NCBI GenBank assembly: GCA_013399895.1
Contig: VXBA01001192.1
Location: 310,001-374,000, forward strand
Direction: 5' to 3'
From: Serilophus lunatus
Taxonomy: Eukaryota; Chordata; Aves; Passeriformes; Eurylaimidae
Length of the DNA stretch: 64,000 nucleotides
The notes below the pieces were generated by a model. It was not told where the DNA came from and ran no database searches. It worked only from the letters and a program-made list of their open reading frames with translations. Numbering within the stretch: the stretch's first letter is position 1; every line of letters begins with the position of its first letter. Positions 50,049-61,420 of the stretch are shown here, piece by piece. The position numbers and the translations under genes are program-made.

Positions 50049-50075
50049 GGGGATATGGAGGGTGGGGGTGGTGGG
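50049..50075 (+). other. G-quadruplex motif, plus strand
   Basis: Four G-runs, GGGG (50049-50052), GGG (50060-50062), GGGGG (50064-50068) and GGG (50073-50075), have loops of 7, 1 and 4 bases. This satisfies the canonical G3+N1-7 pattern. Such motifs are enriched at promoters and some splicing sites, but no gene is evident nearby. Confidence 0.75.
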
Positions 50076-52068
50076 TGATTCCAGACATAGCCTTGATTAG
50101 GAATGCAGACCAACAGGGAGCATTTAGAGTAACCACCCCTCTCACAGAGACATGTCACTAAAGTAAGAGTGCAAAACAAGTTTGGTTATTGACAGCCAGG
50201 GTGTGTGTCCTACACTTTGCTGTGAGCAGTCGATGGCACATCCTGGCCCAGCTGCATGCTTGGTTTTGGTGGCGCTCTCAGCACTTTCATTCTTGTCTTT
50301 GCTGTCATATTATGTTTTTCTAAGTACTATGGATAATAAACAGTGGGGCTGATGAAGCTCTGAGCCTTCCACTTAGAGTTAATTGATTGCACTGAGGTCA
50401 CGGGAGAAAAATCACACCTACATTATCAGACAGCATGGCAGAAGGCAGGGGATGGCACAGACATGGCAAAATGCTGCAGCTTCTCCTCTGGGTGAGAGAC
50501 AACAGAAAGCCCTACAACTCAAGCAGCCACCAGGAGAGGGGATGTGCCACCAGCACAGCACAAGAGACAGGGCTAGTTGCAAAGCTTGAGATCACAGAGT
50601 TCCTGTCAGTACATCCATGCCTGAATGAAGATGGATCAAATAAACGTGGCCATACAAGTTTGCAGGTTAAATGGAAAGATGTTAAGTGTGGGGAGGGTTT
50701 GCTCCTTGGAAATCTCCATGTTTAACCTGTACTTCCTCTCTCGTTAGCCTGATTTCAGACCACCACCACAATAGTATTTTCCCATCTGGCCAAATGCACA
50801 CTGACCATTTTCAAAATGTTTTTTGTCGTTCAGAACAGACATACAGCATCTTTTCATGGTACCTGCAGCTCACAGAGATTACACACAGTTTTGGAAACAA
50901 CTCAAACCTACAGGTTATAGGCTGTCTAAGGAGCCAGGTCTTGGCAAACGATGGTCCAGCTTTGACTCTAAGGACATCCTGAGATCACTGGTGATGGACA
51001 ACAAAGCAGCACGAACGTGGTCAAGCCAAGAGTACTGATAAAATTAAAGTCTCCATTATTGTGTTTTGTTGAGGAAAACTGAGACAGAAAATTGAACCAA
51101 AATGCCTTCTTGGTGATTTATGACCAAAGCTGGTCCACTCTGATTAGAGAAAAAAAAAAGTCTGAGCAAGATTTTAGCTCAGTTTTGTCCTCTGCTTAAA
51201 ACAAAAGAAGTGTTTGAACTCAAATAGCTGACAGTGAAATAAAGGGGTTGTTCTCTTCAGACCCTCAAACTTGCACAAGAGTCCAACAGTGCTACAGGAT
51301 GCAAAAAGGCAAACTTGTTTTTTCAGTGTTTAAAATATATTAACCCAAATAATGACTCATTTTATCCTTGATTGCTAAAACATGATTATGCATTAAACAT
51401 GAAAGTATTTTGTGAATCTGCAATAATAAAAGATATGATATTTTAGAGAATGTGAAACAATTACTTTTTGCCAAAACCTCTCACTTAAAAAATAAGGACT
51501 TTTTCTCAGAAAAGTTACATCTTCTCTCTGAAAAAAAAAAATTCTGCCACTTGGTAACACAACTCTTTGGTCAGCAGAAGGATTTGTGAAGGGTACTGGA
51601 GTGAAGACCAGTACCTGTAAAAAGAAGTGACAATGGATGAGCTCAGGTACTTGGATGTGAACACAGAGACAGCGAAGACCCTGCAAAAGTAAGAGGTTGC
51701 CACCTGAAAGCACAACCCTTACTAGACAATTTCTAGATAATGATACAGGAGGTGATATCTCAAGATAATGCTCTCTGTCAAAACGGAATTACAGCCAAGA
51801 CGCTTGATTAACGAAGACACTAATGGAAGGATGCCTTTCCTCCCTGGATGAAGCAAGTTAGCAAAGACCACCCATTGTGCTAAGAAAAAGATTTCCTAAG
51901 AGCTGAGGCAGAAATATGGGAAAACTAAATCCACACCTGAAGTTTCTTAGCATAGAAGGCACATTTAAGTCCAGAGTAAAAGCAAATGTAGAAGACCGAA
52001 AAGAGGATTGAAGCCCACACAACTAAATTGCAAAAGACAAAAAGTCAAGTCAGTACCTTCTAACTCAG
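50076..52068. other. noncoding stretch, nothing recognised
   Basis: No gene or repeat family is recognised. Overlapping plus-strand frames 50383-50589, 50435-50725 and 50686-50982 differ in phase and lack motifs. Confidence 0.5.
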
Positions 52069-52114
52069 CTGGTATCTAGATCCAAGGCAAGTCACAGAAA
52101 ATTTATTGATTTGG
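52069..52114 (+). other. candidate 46-base exon (weak)
   Basis: A moderate acceptor (CCTTCTAACTCAG) ends at 52068 and a strong donor, TTTGG|GTAAGTAAAG, follows 52114. Two frames are open (one reads WYLDPRQVTENLLIW, the other LVSRSKASHRKFIDL). The size and two-frame openness make this indistinguishable from chance. Confidence 0.12.
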
Positions 52115-52369
52115 GTAAGTAAAGTGCAAAAGACAATTAAAAGGAATTTTACCCAAATAACATGAAAACTCATGCCCTGAAATAATCAAAATGCATCAGA
52201 TACAGAAGATCTGGAGATCTCGGAGTTTCAGTGTATGGAGGGGGTCCTCAGGGGAAGAAAGGAGGGCGTCTGGTTTCATGGGTCATCCAGCACACTAAAT
52301 AGAAATTAACTGGATACAAACACTGCAGAGAGGCCTTAGAAAAATAAGAGCAAGGCCTTCAGCTCTTAC

Positions 52370-52420
52370 CTTTTCAAAGAAGGATGAGCAAGAAGAAGAA
52401 AAGCAAATGGAAATGCCTCC
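52370..52420 (-). other. candidate 51-base exon (weak)
   Basis: On the minus strand a pyrimidine-containing acceptor ending GCATCTCAG leads into 51 bases, with a strong donor GAAAAG|GTAAGAGC adjoining 52370. Frame 0 is open but low-complexity (Ser/Phe-rich, from TTC/TCT runs), and frame 1 is open and hydrophobic. The internal TTCTTCTTC run itself looks like a polypyrimidine tract, so this may be intronic. Confidence 0.13.
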
Positions 52421-53025
52421 CTGAGATGCAAGACGTATGTTAAGAGGCAGACAACATACGAGGATATATCAGTGAGACTCAGAGCTGGGGGAAATAGCAG
52501 AGGAAAATAACAATTTAAAAGCAGCTGCTCCTCAGACAGAGTGACAGCTCTTCCCTACCTGGAGGACTTTGCCACATCTGTGTACAGCAGCAACAGCTGC
52601 TGCCTTTGTCAGGCAAAGGGAATGCTGGAGTGGAGGAAAACCAGAGGATATGCTACCACATCCAGCCACCCCACCCCATGCTCAACCACTTCTGCAGCAG
52701 CTCTCAGCTTGCTGGAGTTCAAAACACAGCTCGTGCACCACGCTATGAAAAAACAGATATGGATTTTTATGCAGTCTTTTTATATACCTTTAAAGAGTGT
52801 ATTTCTTGCATGCTTATGGCACATCCACTCTAGTTGTGAGACTGGAAGATAAGCTATTTGTTCCTGCACTCGTAATAACTTTAATTCATAGGAAAGTTGC
52901 TGCAACCTGATACTTAGCCAGTCTTACACTTTGTAATCCAAGACCCTCTCAAGGAGCAATAGCTGCCCAGAATCCCAGGATACAGAGCCTACCTACAGGT
53001 TATGTAAATGGAGAACCTTACTTAC

Positions 53026-53065
53026 ATGACCTGCGGGTACAGCCCTGACTGAAAGGTAGGTTTGC
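53026..53065 (-). other. candidate 40-base exon (weak)
   Basis: On the minus strand the acceptor TTTGGTTTTCCCTAG is good and the donor TCAT|GTAAGTAAGG matches the downstream consensus well but lacks the usual exonic AG. All three frames are open, so coding frame cannot be inferred. Confidence 0.15.
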
Positions 53066-53879
53066 CTAGGGAAAACCAAATTTTGGGGTACAGGTTTCAG
53101 GATGAGCTTCTTACTGGGCATGTTAAATGCTGAGGGAGGCAGCTTGGCTTCATGCAGCCCCTTAAGAAGGGATGGGAGGGGGTGCAACCCTCCTGCCTAC
53201 CTCCCTCTCTACCTCCTGGGGTGGCAGAACAAGGGGATGATGGAGCAGTCTCCCAGTTCCTGGCATTCAGACCATCATCTCCCGGCAGTTTCCAGGCTAA
53301 GGAGTGTTAAGACAAAAGATCCAGCTGCCCAAGGGCTGGTGGCTAAAACGGAGCCATCAGCCAGCTAAATACTCACTAGGCTCCTTTTATACTCAGCAGA
53401 GATTGAGAAAACGTAGTCGGGGGAATTCAGGGAGTGATTCATCTTGACCCAGACAGGAATGTCCACCAGCATATACAAAAAGCAAACTGTTTGCCAAGAG
53501 GGCAGGCTAGCAGAAATGATGCTTGTCCTCACAGCCTACACGTAACTTGTATAGCTATTGCATAAAGATGTAATTATGTGTCTTCTCAGACTTCTGCTTA
53601 ATTTTACAAAATGGGACCCAGCAGCTAAATTGAGTAACACAAAGGGGATTAGACCTTACTCTTCATGTCCAAGCTGCACTGTCAGCTTTGAAAAATGGAA
53701 ATTTAACACATCTCAGCATCCCACCGCCCCTGCAGACAATGTACGCACAAGGCTCTGCCACACTGATAGAGCACTGAAACTGCACTAGGGTGCAGGTCTA
53801 GGAAGCTATTGCACAGACAAGCATTGCTTTAGTTTTTTAGGAAGTTCATAACCTCGGGGTAAAAAAAAATAAAAACTGA

Positions 53880-54548
53880 GAAATCACAGAGTTGTCAAGG
53901 CTGGAAAAGTTCTCTTAAGATGCACTGAATCCAACCATTAACCCAAATCCATCAGGATCACCACTAAACCATGTCCCTATGTGCCACATAGACACAGTTT
54001 TTGAACTCCTACAGGAATGCAGATTCTACTGTTTCATTGTACAGTCTCTTCCAATGCCTGACCACCCTTGCAATGAGGAAATTTTTCTTAATATTTAATT
54101 TAAACCTCTCCTGGCCATTTCCTCTTGTCCTGTCAATGTTACCGAGGAGAAGAGACAGACCCACATCTTTATATAACCTCCTTTCAGGTAGTTGTAAAGA
54201 GCAGTAAGATCCCAAGATCCCCCTTCAGCCTGCTCTTCTCCAGGCTAAACACTCCAGCTCCTTCAGCTGCTTCTTGGAAGGTCTGGTGTGCAAGTCTTGC
54301 AACAGCTTCACTGCCCTTCTTTAGACATGTCCAGCACCTCAGTGTCTTTCTTGTAGTGAGAGGCCCAACACTGAACACAGCACTTGAGATGCAGCCTCAC
54401 AGGGGGATAATCACTGCCCTAGTCCTGCTGCCCACACTATTGCTGACACAGGACAGGATGCCAGTGGCTTTCTTGGCCACCTGGGCACACTGCTGGCTCA
54501 TGTTCAGCAACTATTGACCAGCCCTTCCAGGTCCTTTTCGGCCACTCA
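53880..54548 (-). mobile_element. CR1 LINE, 5'-truncated copy with decayed ORF2 C-terminus and 3' UTR
   Basis: The left end carries the reverse complement of the CR1 3' terminus (AAATCACAGAGTTGTCAAGG, then ATCCAACCATTAACCC). Rightward, the minus strand encodes recognisable pieces of the CR1 ORF2 C-terminal region: FKLNIKKNFLIARVVRHWKR (54080s), GVFSLEKSRLKGDLG (about 54200-54250), and QVAKKATGILSC (about 54450-54485). These lie in different frames with stops between them, so the copy is frameshifted and inactive. It breaks off after the CAGCACCTCAGTG and GCTCATGTTCAGC segments at about 54548, well short of a full-length element of several kb. CR1 retrotransposes by reverse transcriptase and leaves no long target-site duplications. 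Confidence 0.93.
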
Positions 54549-54589
54549 AATTTTGCAAAGGAATTTTCCCTACCAGAATCTATTGTTCC

Positions 54590-54590
54590 N
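54590..54590. other. single ambiguous base (N)
   Basis: The only unresolved base in the window, located about 40 bases beyond the recognisable right end of the CR1 copy. It probably reflects an assembly or base-calling ambiguity. Confidence 0.99.
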
Positions 54591-55515
54591 TATTGAGCAT
54601 ATCTTGTTATAGTGGATTTGGAAATTTAGATTTGGCCATGAAGACTGTAGCCCATCTCACTTTGCAATGTCTCTTGGGTATTCTGGAGAAGATAAAGAGG
54701 GGATTTGTATGCAGATTCACAAATACTGCCTGAAAGATCTGCTGGAAAACCCCTTTGCCTCTCTCCACAGATGAAGTACAGCACTAACTTCATTCAAGAG
54801 AAGCCCTCACTCACATCACCTTCCCAACTCTCCTCCTGGCAAGTGCCAGGGGAATTTTGCCACCTCATTTGCAAGCACCACGGTAAAGGCACAGACACAC
54901 TCATGAGAAAAACACTCATAAAAGTTCGGGCAGACAAATGAGTAAGAGGCAAAGCAGCCAGGGAGTGACTAAGAACTCCTTTACAAATAATCAGGCTGAA
55001 GCTGTTGGACATGGAGGCTGGGGTCCAGGCCATCTGAAAGTCATCAAACCGGTACCCTTTTGAGATGCTTCAGCAATGTGAAGACATAGGCTGAGACCAT
55101 CGTCTGCAGAGATTTAAGTAGAGAGGTGTAGAAATAGAAGGGAAAAGTCTGGAGGCAAAATTGAGGCACAGGGAGTGTGGAATGGGGGAGGATAAGGCCC
55201 TTTGGTACATAACAATTTAGGAATGTGGCTCACAAGGCCTGTTGCTTGGATTTAGAGTTGCACAAGAGTTTATAAGGCTCAGATATCCACCAACATCTCA
55301 AAAAAGCCCCCAACAAAACATGTAGTATTATAAAGAACTGGTAGTTGTGGTGCCATAGAATGCCCAGGTAAGAGGGAGGGAGTTCCCTTTTGCTACCAGC
55401 TTTACAAGGAGAGATGAAAACAGTCTCTTCTCCAAACGTGAAACAGTTCATGACATTCCTATGACTCAAAAAAACCTCTAAACACCAAAAACAAAGGGAA
55501 AAAAATCCACCACCA

Positions 55516-55541
55516 CCCTTCCCCACCCTCCCCACAACCCC
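55516..55541 (-). other. G-quadruplex motif, minus strand
   Basis: On the plus strand five C-runs lie within 26 bases: 55516-55518, 55521-55524, 55526-55528, 55530-55533 and 55538-55541, separated by 2, 1, 1 and 4 bases. The minus strand therefore has five G-runs with very short loops, a strong quadruplex prediction. The C-strand could form an i-motif. It sits between A-rich tracts. Confidence 0.8.
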
Positions 55542-56399
55542 AACCTCCAAACAAAAAAAAATAGAAAAATAAATACACTAAGAAAGCGCTTGACCATAAA
55601 TACAAAGCGGCCACAGCATGGCTGTAGCAAGAAACAGTGGAGACGCTGCAGATGAAAATTCAGCTTCAGGTTGGAAAGGCAACAACCCAATTTGCAAGAC
55701 ACAGAAGAGATGGCAGGTTACAAGGAGCTCCTGTTGCTGGCCTAGTATTTGAAAACAAACTGTATAATCTGAAAATACAAACTCTTTGTGCTTCATCAAA
55801 AAGAACAACAGCTGCAAATACAATTTAAATGCTTCTCTCTTCTTCTCTTTTTTGTTACTCAGTGTATGTAGGAGAATGAGTGAGGCCAGCAGAGTAGGGC
55901 AAGAAGAAATCCTTGTCCAGACATTGTATTAATGCTCACAGAGGAAAACCTTACCAAACCTTTCCAGACCTAGTCTTACAATTGGCTAATGTCAGCCTTT
56001 GGGAACACCCGTTCACGTCCTCATGCTCACTTTTCTAAAAAAAATAAAAGCAGTAAAAATTAACTAGCATATTTTTCCACCCATCTCCCATAAACATTCA
56101 AATTGCTTCCTCTTAACAGAGAGAGCAGCTTCCACACAACCAATAGTGGTTTTCAGTCGCAAGTACTATATGCAGAGACGGGAACAGTTCAGCAAAAGGT
56201 GGCAATGTCGTGCCCAGCCTGCCTGATGCATTGAAAGCTATACATCCCTGGAAAGCCATAAGGCGGCTTTGCTCAGCTGAATCAGCATGCAAATTTCACT
56301 TAGATGAATGAGGCAATGGCACAGGCAGGGTATATCACTTCAGATTTTGGGACAGAATGACAATTGGATAAAGCCATCTTGGATTAGTCTGCTATTGGG

Positions 56400-56560
56400 C
56401 ACATTGCAGCGCTGATACCCTGCGTGACGGGACGTTTGTATTTGCATAGGAAGCTAGCTAATGTAAACTGTTTGCACAGGAGATGGAAGGAATAATCCTG
56501 CTTTACTTTATAAATTGCATTCCTTATCCTAATTAAAGAGTAAGAACGAAGCATCACACT
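56400..56560. promoter_or_regulatory. possible conserved noncoding element
   Basis: ATTTGCAT (56440-56447, octamer), TAATCC (56493-56498, bicoid-class) and TAATTA (56530-56535) occur within 100 bases of repeat-free sequence, along with GCGTGACGG, a CRE-half-like word. The co-occurrence resembles developmental enhancers. Conservation cannot be tested here. Confidence 0.25.
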
Positions 56561-56711
56561 AACTCTACTATTAGAACTGTTGATGCATTCACTTGCAAAA
56601 ATAAAATGGTTGCACCAAGAAATACAAATTCACTGTGCTGGTCACTCATTTGCAACCCCGCTTCCACATCATGAATAACCACTTTGCTTGCTGGGCTGGT
56701 TTTTCTTCCAG

Positions 56712-56754
56712 AGCTCTACACATATATGGTAATATACCTGCAAAGGCATGGCAG
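56712..56754 (+). other. candidate 43-base exon, unknown
   Basis: A strong acceptor (GCTGGTTTTTCTTCCAG, ending at 56711) and a consensus donor (GGCAG|GTGAGC, at 56755) bound 43 bases. Two frames are open: ALHIYGNIPAKAWQ (phase 2 in, 0 out) and LYTYMVIYLQRHG (phase 1 in, 2 out). The first frame looks more like a soluble protein. The splice pair is among the best on the plus strand, but the segment is too short to assign. Confidence 0.2.
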
Positions 56755-57768
56755 GTGAGCATCCCAAACCCTCCTGCCAAATGAATGGAACATGAAAAAG
56801 ATGTCTGAGAATTAAAACACATTTAAAAAGCACCCCAAAATTTGGCACAATTGAAGTGTTTGGTCGTATTGAAACATCCTTCAGAAAAACATAATTTCCT
56901 GGATGCCTAGGTTCATTCCAACACAGATGCTAAGCAAAACTGATCACTTACTTTGACACAGGGATATGTCAAAAAGCAGAAGATAGTTGCATTGTTCTGC
57001 ACATGCAAGAACCTCTATTTATTATTTTATTATTATTTTAATGCAGAAGCAGTTGTCCCAGTGCTTATTATTTGGCTGAATGAGCTGAAGTGAGACTCCC
57101 CGGGCAGCTGCTGACATAATGAATGATTGTGTGGTGAAGCCCAGAATGTGAATGATGAAGAAATTTGAAAGGCTCTGGAATTTGTGAATAACAAAAGTAG
57201 CTACAGTCCCCAAAATCTCATCATTTGTTCTCAGCAACAAAGGAGGACTCAAAGGCCTTTGTTTAACAAAATGATTCAAAAACAGGATACGAAAGGAATT
57301 AAGGGTTATCTCTACTGGCATAATACAGCAAGCAAATTGTGTCCCCAAGTAGGAAGAGTTATGAATGTGCTCTGTCGAACATATTGTTAACTGAATTACT
57401 ACGTTACTGTTTCTTTTATCCCTTTTCCAGTACTGTTACCATGTTTCCTGTGTCAGTAATTCTCAAGGTCTTACGGCCTTTCAGCTCAGACTCTGCAGAA
57501 GAGGAGCTGTTTATTCCACAGGAGACTCTGGTTTTGCAGCATGCAAAGGGGAAGCATCTGACCATCCAATCCACTTCGTGTCAGGGTTTTCCATTAGGAT
57601 GCCACTGCGTATCACACTTCCTCATCAGTATTAAAAATATTGACAGTTACAATGTTCTTAAATAAATATTCAATTTGCATTTATAAAAAAAGGTATCACA
57701 ACCCTATTGCTAGTCTCCAGTATGGGACAAGAGCTTGATGGTGTGAGACGCTGGATGGGCATGGGAAA
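56755..57768. other. noncoding stretch, AT-rich
   Basis: Contains a TTATTATTTTATTATTATTTTAATG-type AT-rich run near 57018-57042. No supported gene. The frames 57022-57348 (minus) and 57339-57665 (plus) have no motifs. Confidence 0.5.
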
Positions 57769-57815
57769 AAAGACAGCCGTGCTCCAAAGTGGCTGTCTTT
57801 CCCCTTGAGGGGAAA
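57769..57815. other. two abutting perfect hairpins
   Basis: AAAGACAGCC (57769-57778) pairs with GGCTGTCTTT (57791-57800) across a 12-base loop. TTTCCCC (57798-57804) then pairs with GGGGAAA (57809-57815) across TTGA. The two stems share three bases and would compete or stack. A structured RNA element or a pair of dyad protein sites are options. Confidence 0.75.
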
Positions 57816-59901
57816 CAAGCCTTCCAGTTTGGAGCATTTACTGTGGCGACTACATATGAACCCAATGAAAGACGACTGAACCTCATGAAGATTCATGCTG
57901 CACTGACAAGTGCTATCCAAACAAATATAAATTCAATTAAAAGACTCTGTTGTGTGAGCAATAAACTGAGAAGTGTGCTGGATCAAGGAGTGGAAAGCCA
58001 GCTCACCCGTGAAGGTTGTCAAGCATGAGAAATAAGACGGCAGACACAAGCAATGCTGATGCTGAACCCAAAGGCGGCCACCATAAATCAGGATGGCATT
58101 CCTGGGCAAGGAGAGGAGGGACCAACATTCACTGAGGGACAGATCTGGCTTTGCTCCCTCGTCCTTTGTTTGGGATCCTCAGCTGAGGTGCTGGCAAGGG
58201 TTTAAAACATCCTGCAGGCTCCACTGCCCACTGGATGAGCTATACCAAAGCTCTGGCCATGACACACACTTGGAGAGATTAATGTCAAAGACTTCTGTGC
58301 AGGATGATCACACCGGTTATCTTTCCCTGCATTTAGGCAATCATTTTATTAAACCATGCATTTACTACTGCAGCAGCCAAAGTCAATACTACCCATGGTA
58401 TCTCTTTTGCCAATCGCTATAATGCTGTAGCTGCAACCAGTGCGATAAAACTGCTTGTGCTACCTCCAGTCAATGCAAATTTGGCAATCCTTTCAAAGGA
58501 ACTAGGCTTTCACCTTGGGATGCTACTCAGACGTGGAAGAAAAAGTCGTCCTGACATTAATTTCTATAGGTGCCTCATCAGCTCATCCTGTCTCACTGAG
58601 AAAACACAGATTAGCCTACACTAAAAACGCAGCAGAAACCTACGGCTAAAGTGCATCTTCAGTTCCTGGCCTCCTTCAGTCCCCAGGGCAGTAGTATGAC
58701 TTGGTCAGCAAGAAGGATTCATCAGTATATCTTTACAAAGACTTCAGTGCACCTATACTGACATTGGGTGCTAGGTGTTATTGCTGAAATTTATTTTTTT
58801 AATGAATGCTGAAATTAGCACTAAATATTCCAATTTCAGGAGCTGCACCAGAATTTAAAAACAAAACAAAACAAAACAAAAAACTATGTGACTTATGATA
58901 AAAAAAACCAGTAAGATATTACAGCAACATTGAGAAGTCACCTAGAGAACATAAGGTGAAGAAATCACCTATCAAGTTGTCATGCCCAACATGAAATAAA
59001 GCCCCTGCAAAACAATGCAGGGCTGAAGAGGTTGGAGAGGTATGATTTCCGAGTAGTGGCATCTCTTGAAATACGATTTAACACATGTTATTAATCCTGC
59101 TGCCTGGCACATTTACACCATTACTTTTTCCTTTCAGCTACAAATTCAAAAGATCACACTTGACATTAACCCATGGAAACACCAGTCAGAGTTCACTTAT
59201 CCTGCACACTCAAAGGGAAGCCTGCTATCCAACTCTGTGTTCCGTTTAAGAAAACTCTTAATTCCAGTCCCAGACCTACTGTCCCTCCCTGTCAACCCCA
59301 TTTTAGCCTTTTGCCTTCATCAGTGGTAATTTATGGATAAAGATATAGGGCATGGCAATGACTGTATTCTAGCTGCATATTTTCACAGCTCTTATGTATC
59401 AATCCTCAAAAAAAGCATGTGGGTTCCTCAAAGGAGAAACAGATTTTTCACTATTTCCTTTCCTAATACTGCCAGAATGGTAAATAAAAAAACTAGAAAT
59501 ACTGTAAGTACAAGAACCTGACAGAAAGTAAATCAGTAAAACACAGGAGCAGACGCCCCCAAAGAGAGCCACTCCTCTCAGTTCAGAATTCTGCATTTAT
59601 TAGAGATTTCTGCTCTGTCACAGTTTGGCACTGAGCATCACTTGTCTACCATTTTAAACCCTTTCACCTACTGGAATTTAGCAATGTGCTGAAGCAAAAA
59701 TATCACTCCACTTGGTTCTGCTACGTCTATAATGAAGAACCTAATAGCTCATCCAATAAGTATGTTGCAACTTTCAAACCAAAAGCTTTTTTGACATACT
59801 CCAAAGAAATACTGAGTAGGAAGAAAGCACTGGGGTTTCATGCTATTAGAAAGTGGGTCTGCTCTTATCATATCAGCACCTTCAGAATCCCATTTGCACA
59901 G
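57816..59901. other. noncoding stretch with an (AAAAC)n repeat
   Basis: No supported gene. A short CAAAA-unit microsatellite lies at 58858-58884. Frames 57789-58028 and 58093-58422 (plus) have no motif or splice context. Confidence 0.5.
58858..58884. repeat. (AAAAC)n microsatellite
   Basis: About four to five copies of AAAAC in tandem, ending in AAAAAAC. Simple repeat. Confidence 0.85.
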
Positions 59902-59966
59902 TGATACCAACAGGAAGATGGAGTGTCTGTCCCAAAGATCAGCTCTGTGCTGAGACACAGAGGAAG
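59902..59966 (+). other. candidate 65-base exon (weak)
   Basis: An acceptor (CAGAATCCCATTTGCACAG, ending at 59901) and a donor (GGAAG|GTAACAG) bound 65 bases. Only one frame is open: it begins with TG as the end of a split codon (phase 1 in), reads IPTGRWSVCPKDQLCAETQ and exits in phase 0. The pyrimidine tract is short. The peptide is plausible but unrecognised. Confidence 0.17.
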
Positions 59967-61130
59967 GTAACAGAGTCAGCAGCAGCTCGGGCAAAAATGA
60001 AGCAGAGTTGGGCACTAGTGACTGCAGTGCATTATTAGTGCCTTTCCCAGCATCACTCTTCCCTCATCCTGCCAGCATACAAAAACTGGGTTTAGCCCCC
60101 GAATTTTTCAGCTGTCTCTGATCTCAGGGATCATTAATGTGTGGACAATAAGCTTAGCCTTTATGTCTCCACGGCTATGACCTGCAAATGACCTTTAACT
60201 GGCAAGGGACACAATGGGAGACAAGAGGCGACTCAGAGCCACTCCTGCCAACTATGTCACTTCTTATTTACACTTGCCAAAGCACAATTGCTATTTCTTC
60301 TTCTTTTGGGGACACACCAAAAAGAAAAAAAAAATTGTGAATTTACTTTGTTGAGGCTCCATAGGAAGATGCAAAAGGTTTAGGCAAAATGAAGCTCTAG
60401 TTGATCTAGGTACTGCACACTATCCACAGGGCAGAGGGTGAAATAGATGCTGGGCATGAAGGAATACCCTGGAATATGATTTTATTTCTCCAAGACATCC
60501 AAGGATGGTAATTTTACTTTATGCAATAGGAGTCTATTAAATTTTGTATTGCAAGTTTGAACTCCCCCAGTAGTCTTCAGGAGCACTAAAAAAAGGAAAA
60601 TCTCATTGGTTTTCCCATCTTTCTTCTCAAATTTTACAGCAAAATAAAAACCAGCAACAGTATGAGCTCTGCTCCCCGATGAAAACAGTAGACTCTACTG
60701 CATTTCCTTGTGTCGGAAGCACTATTTCCCAAACCCACGGTCCTTTCTAGGTCTATTCCCCTAACATCTGTATACACTTTTCCTCCCCTCCCTCCATGCC
60801 TCATGTTGAGGATATTCCACCCAATTTAATAAAGACTGAAATTCAGCTAAGTGGTGACCGTGCATCATCCAACCTCAGCATTCTGTGACTGCATCTCCTT
60901 TAAAACAGCCATAGCCTAAATAAGTAAGAAGGAGCAATCTTCCCTCTGGGAGAAGCAGCACCTTTTCCACAGACCAATCACCATTTTATTATGCTGGCTG
61001 CACAACACATTTTGAGGTTTGTTGCACGCTCTGAAAAACTGCAACATTTGTTCACACATAAAACTTTCCCAGAAGTAATACGATGCTAAATTAGCTATCA
61101 TTTCTCCAAGTGGGTTGTTTTTCTTTTCTG
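59967..61130. other. noncoding stretch, nothing recognised
   Basis: Ordinary unique AT-leaning sequence with short A-runs (for example near 60330). No open frame with support. Confidence 0.5.
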
Positions 61131-61134
61131 CTGA

Positions 61135-61420
61135 TGATTTTTATGCTCATGGTGCACATTAAAGGTAGCCTCACCAGACAGGTACAGTGCATTAAAATGG
61201 AAATGTCAATATGGTGAAACAGTGTGTGTCACATTACACAACATCATTATATGTATTTATACTCCAGGAGGCAATGACCACAAGATGCAATGCAATAGCA
61301 ACTTTATCTGCACATTAATAAAAACTTGTACTTCGAGCAAGTCAGGTGTCATGGAAAGTGTTACATAAGACCTATTATTGGCAGTAGGAATGGTCATTTA
61401 TAAAAATATTATATTTAGAA
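61135..61420. promoter_or_regulatory. possible conserved noncoding element
   Basis: Repeat-free sequence with GTGTGTCACATTACACAAC, GCACATTAATAAAA and CAATATGG words and no open frame. It has the balanced, non-simple look of conserved noncoding elements. Weak inference. Confidence 0.18.

Larger units (their letters stand above)
54549..56400. other. noncoding stretch
   Basis: No supported gene. The overlapping minus-strand frames at 55230-55823 are built from the C-rich and A-rich low-complexity region that holds the G-quadruplex motif, and they look non-coding. Confidence 0.5.

Noticed and set aside
54125..54517. 130-codon plus-strand open frame
   Set aside because: Lies wholly inside the minus-strand CR1 copy; it is the antisense of decayed ORF2.
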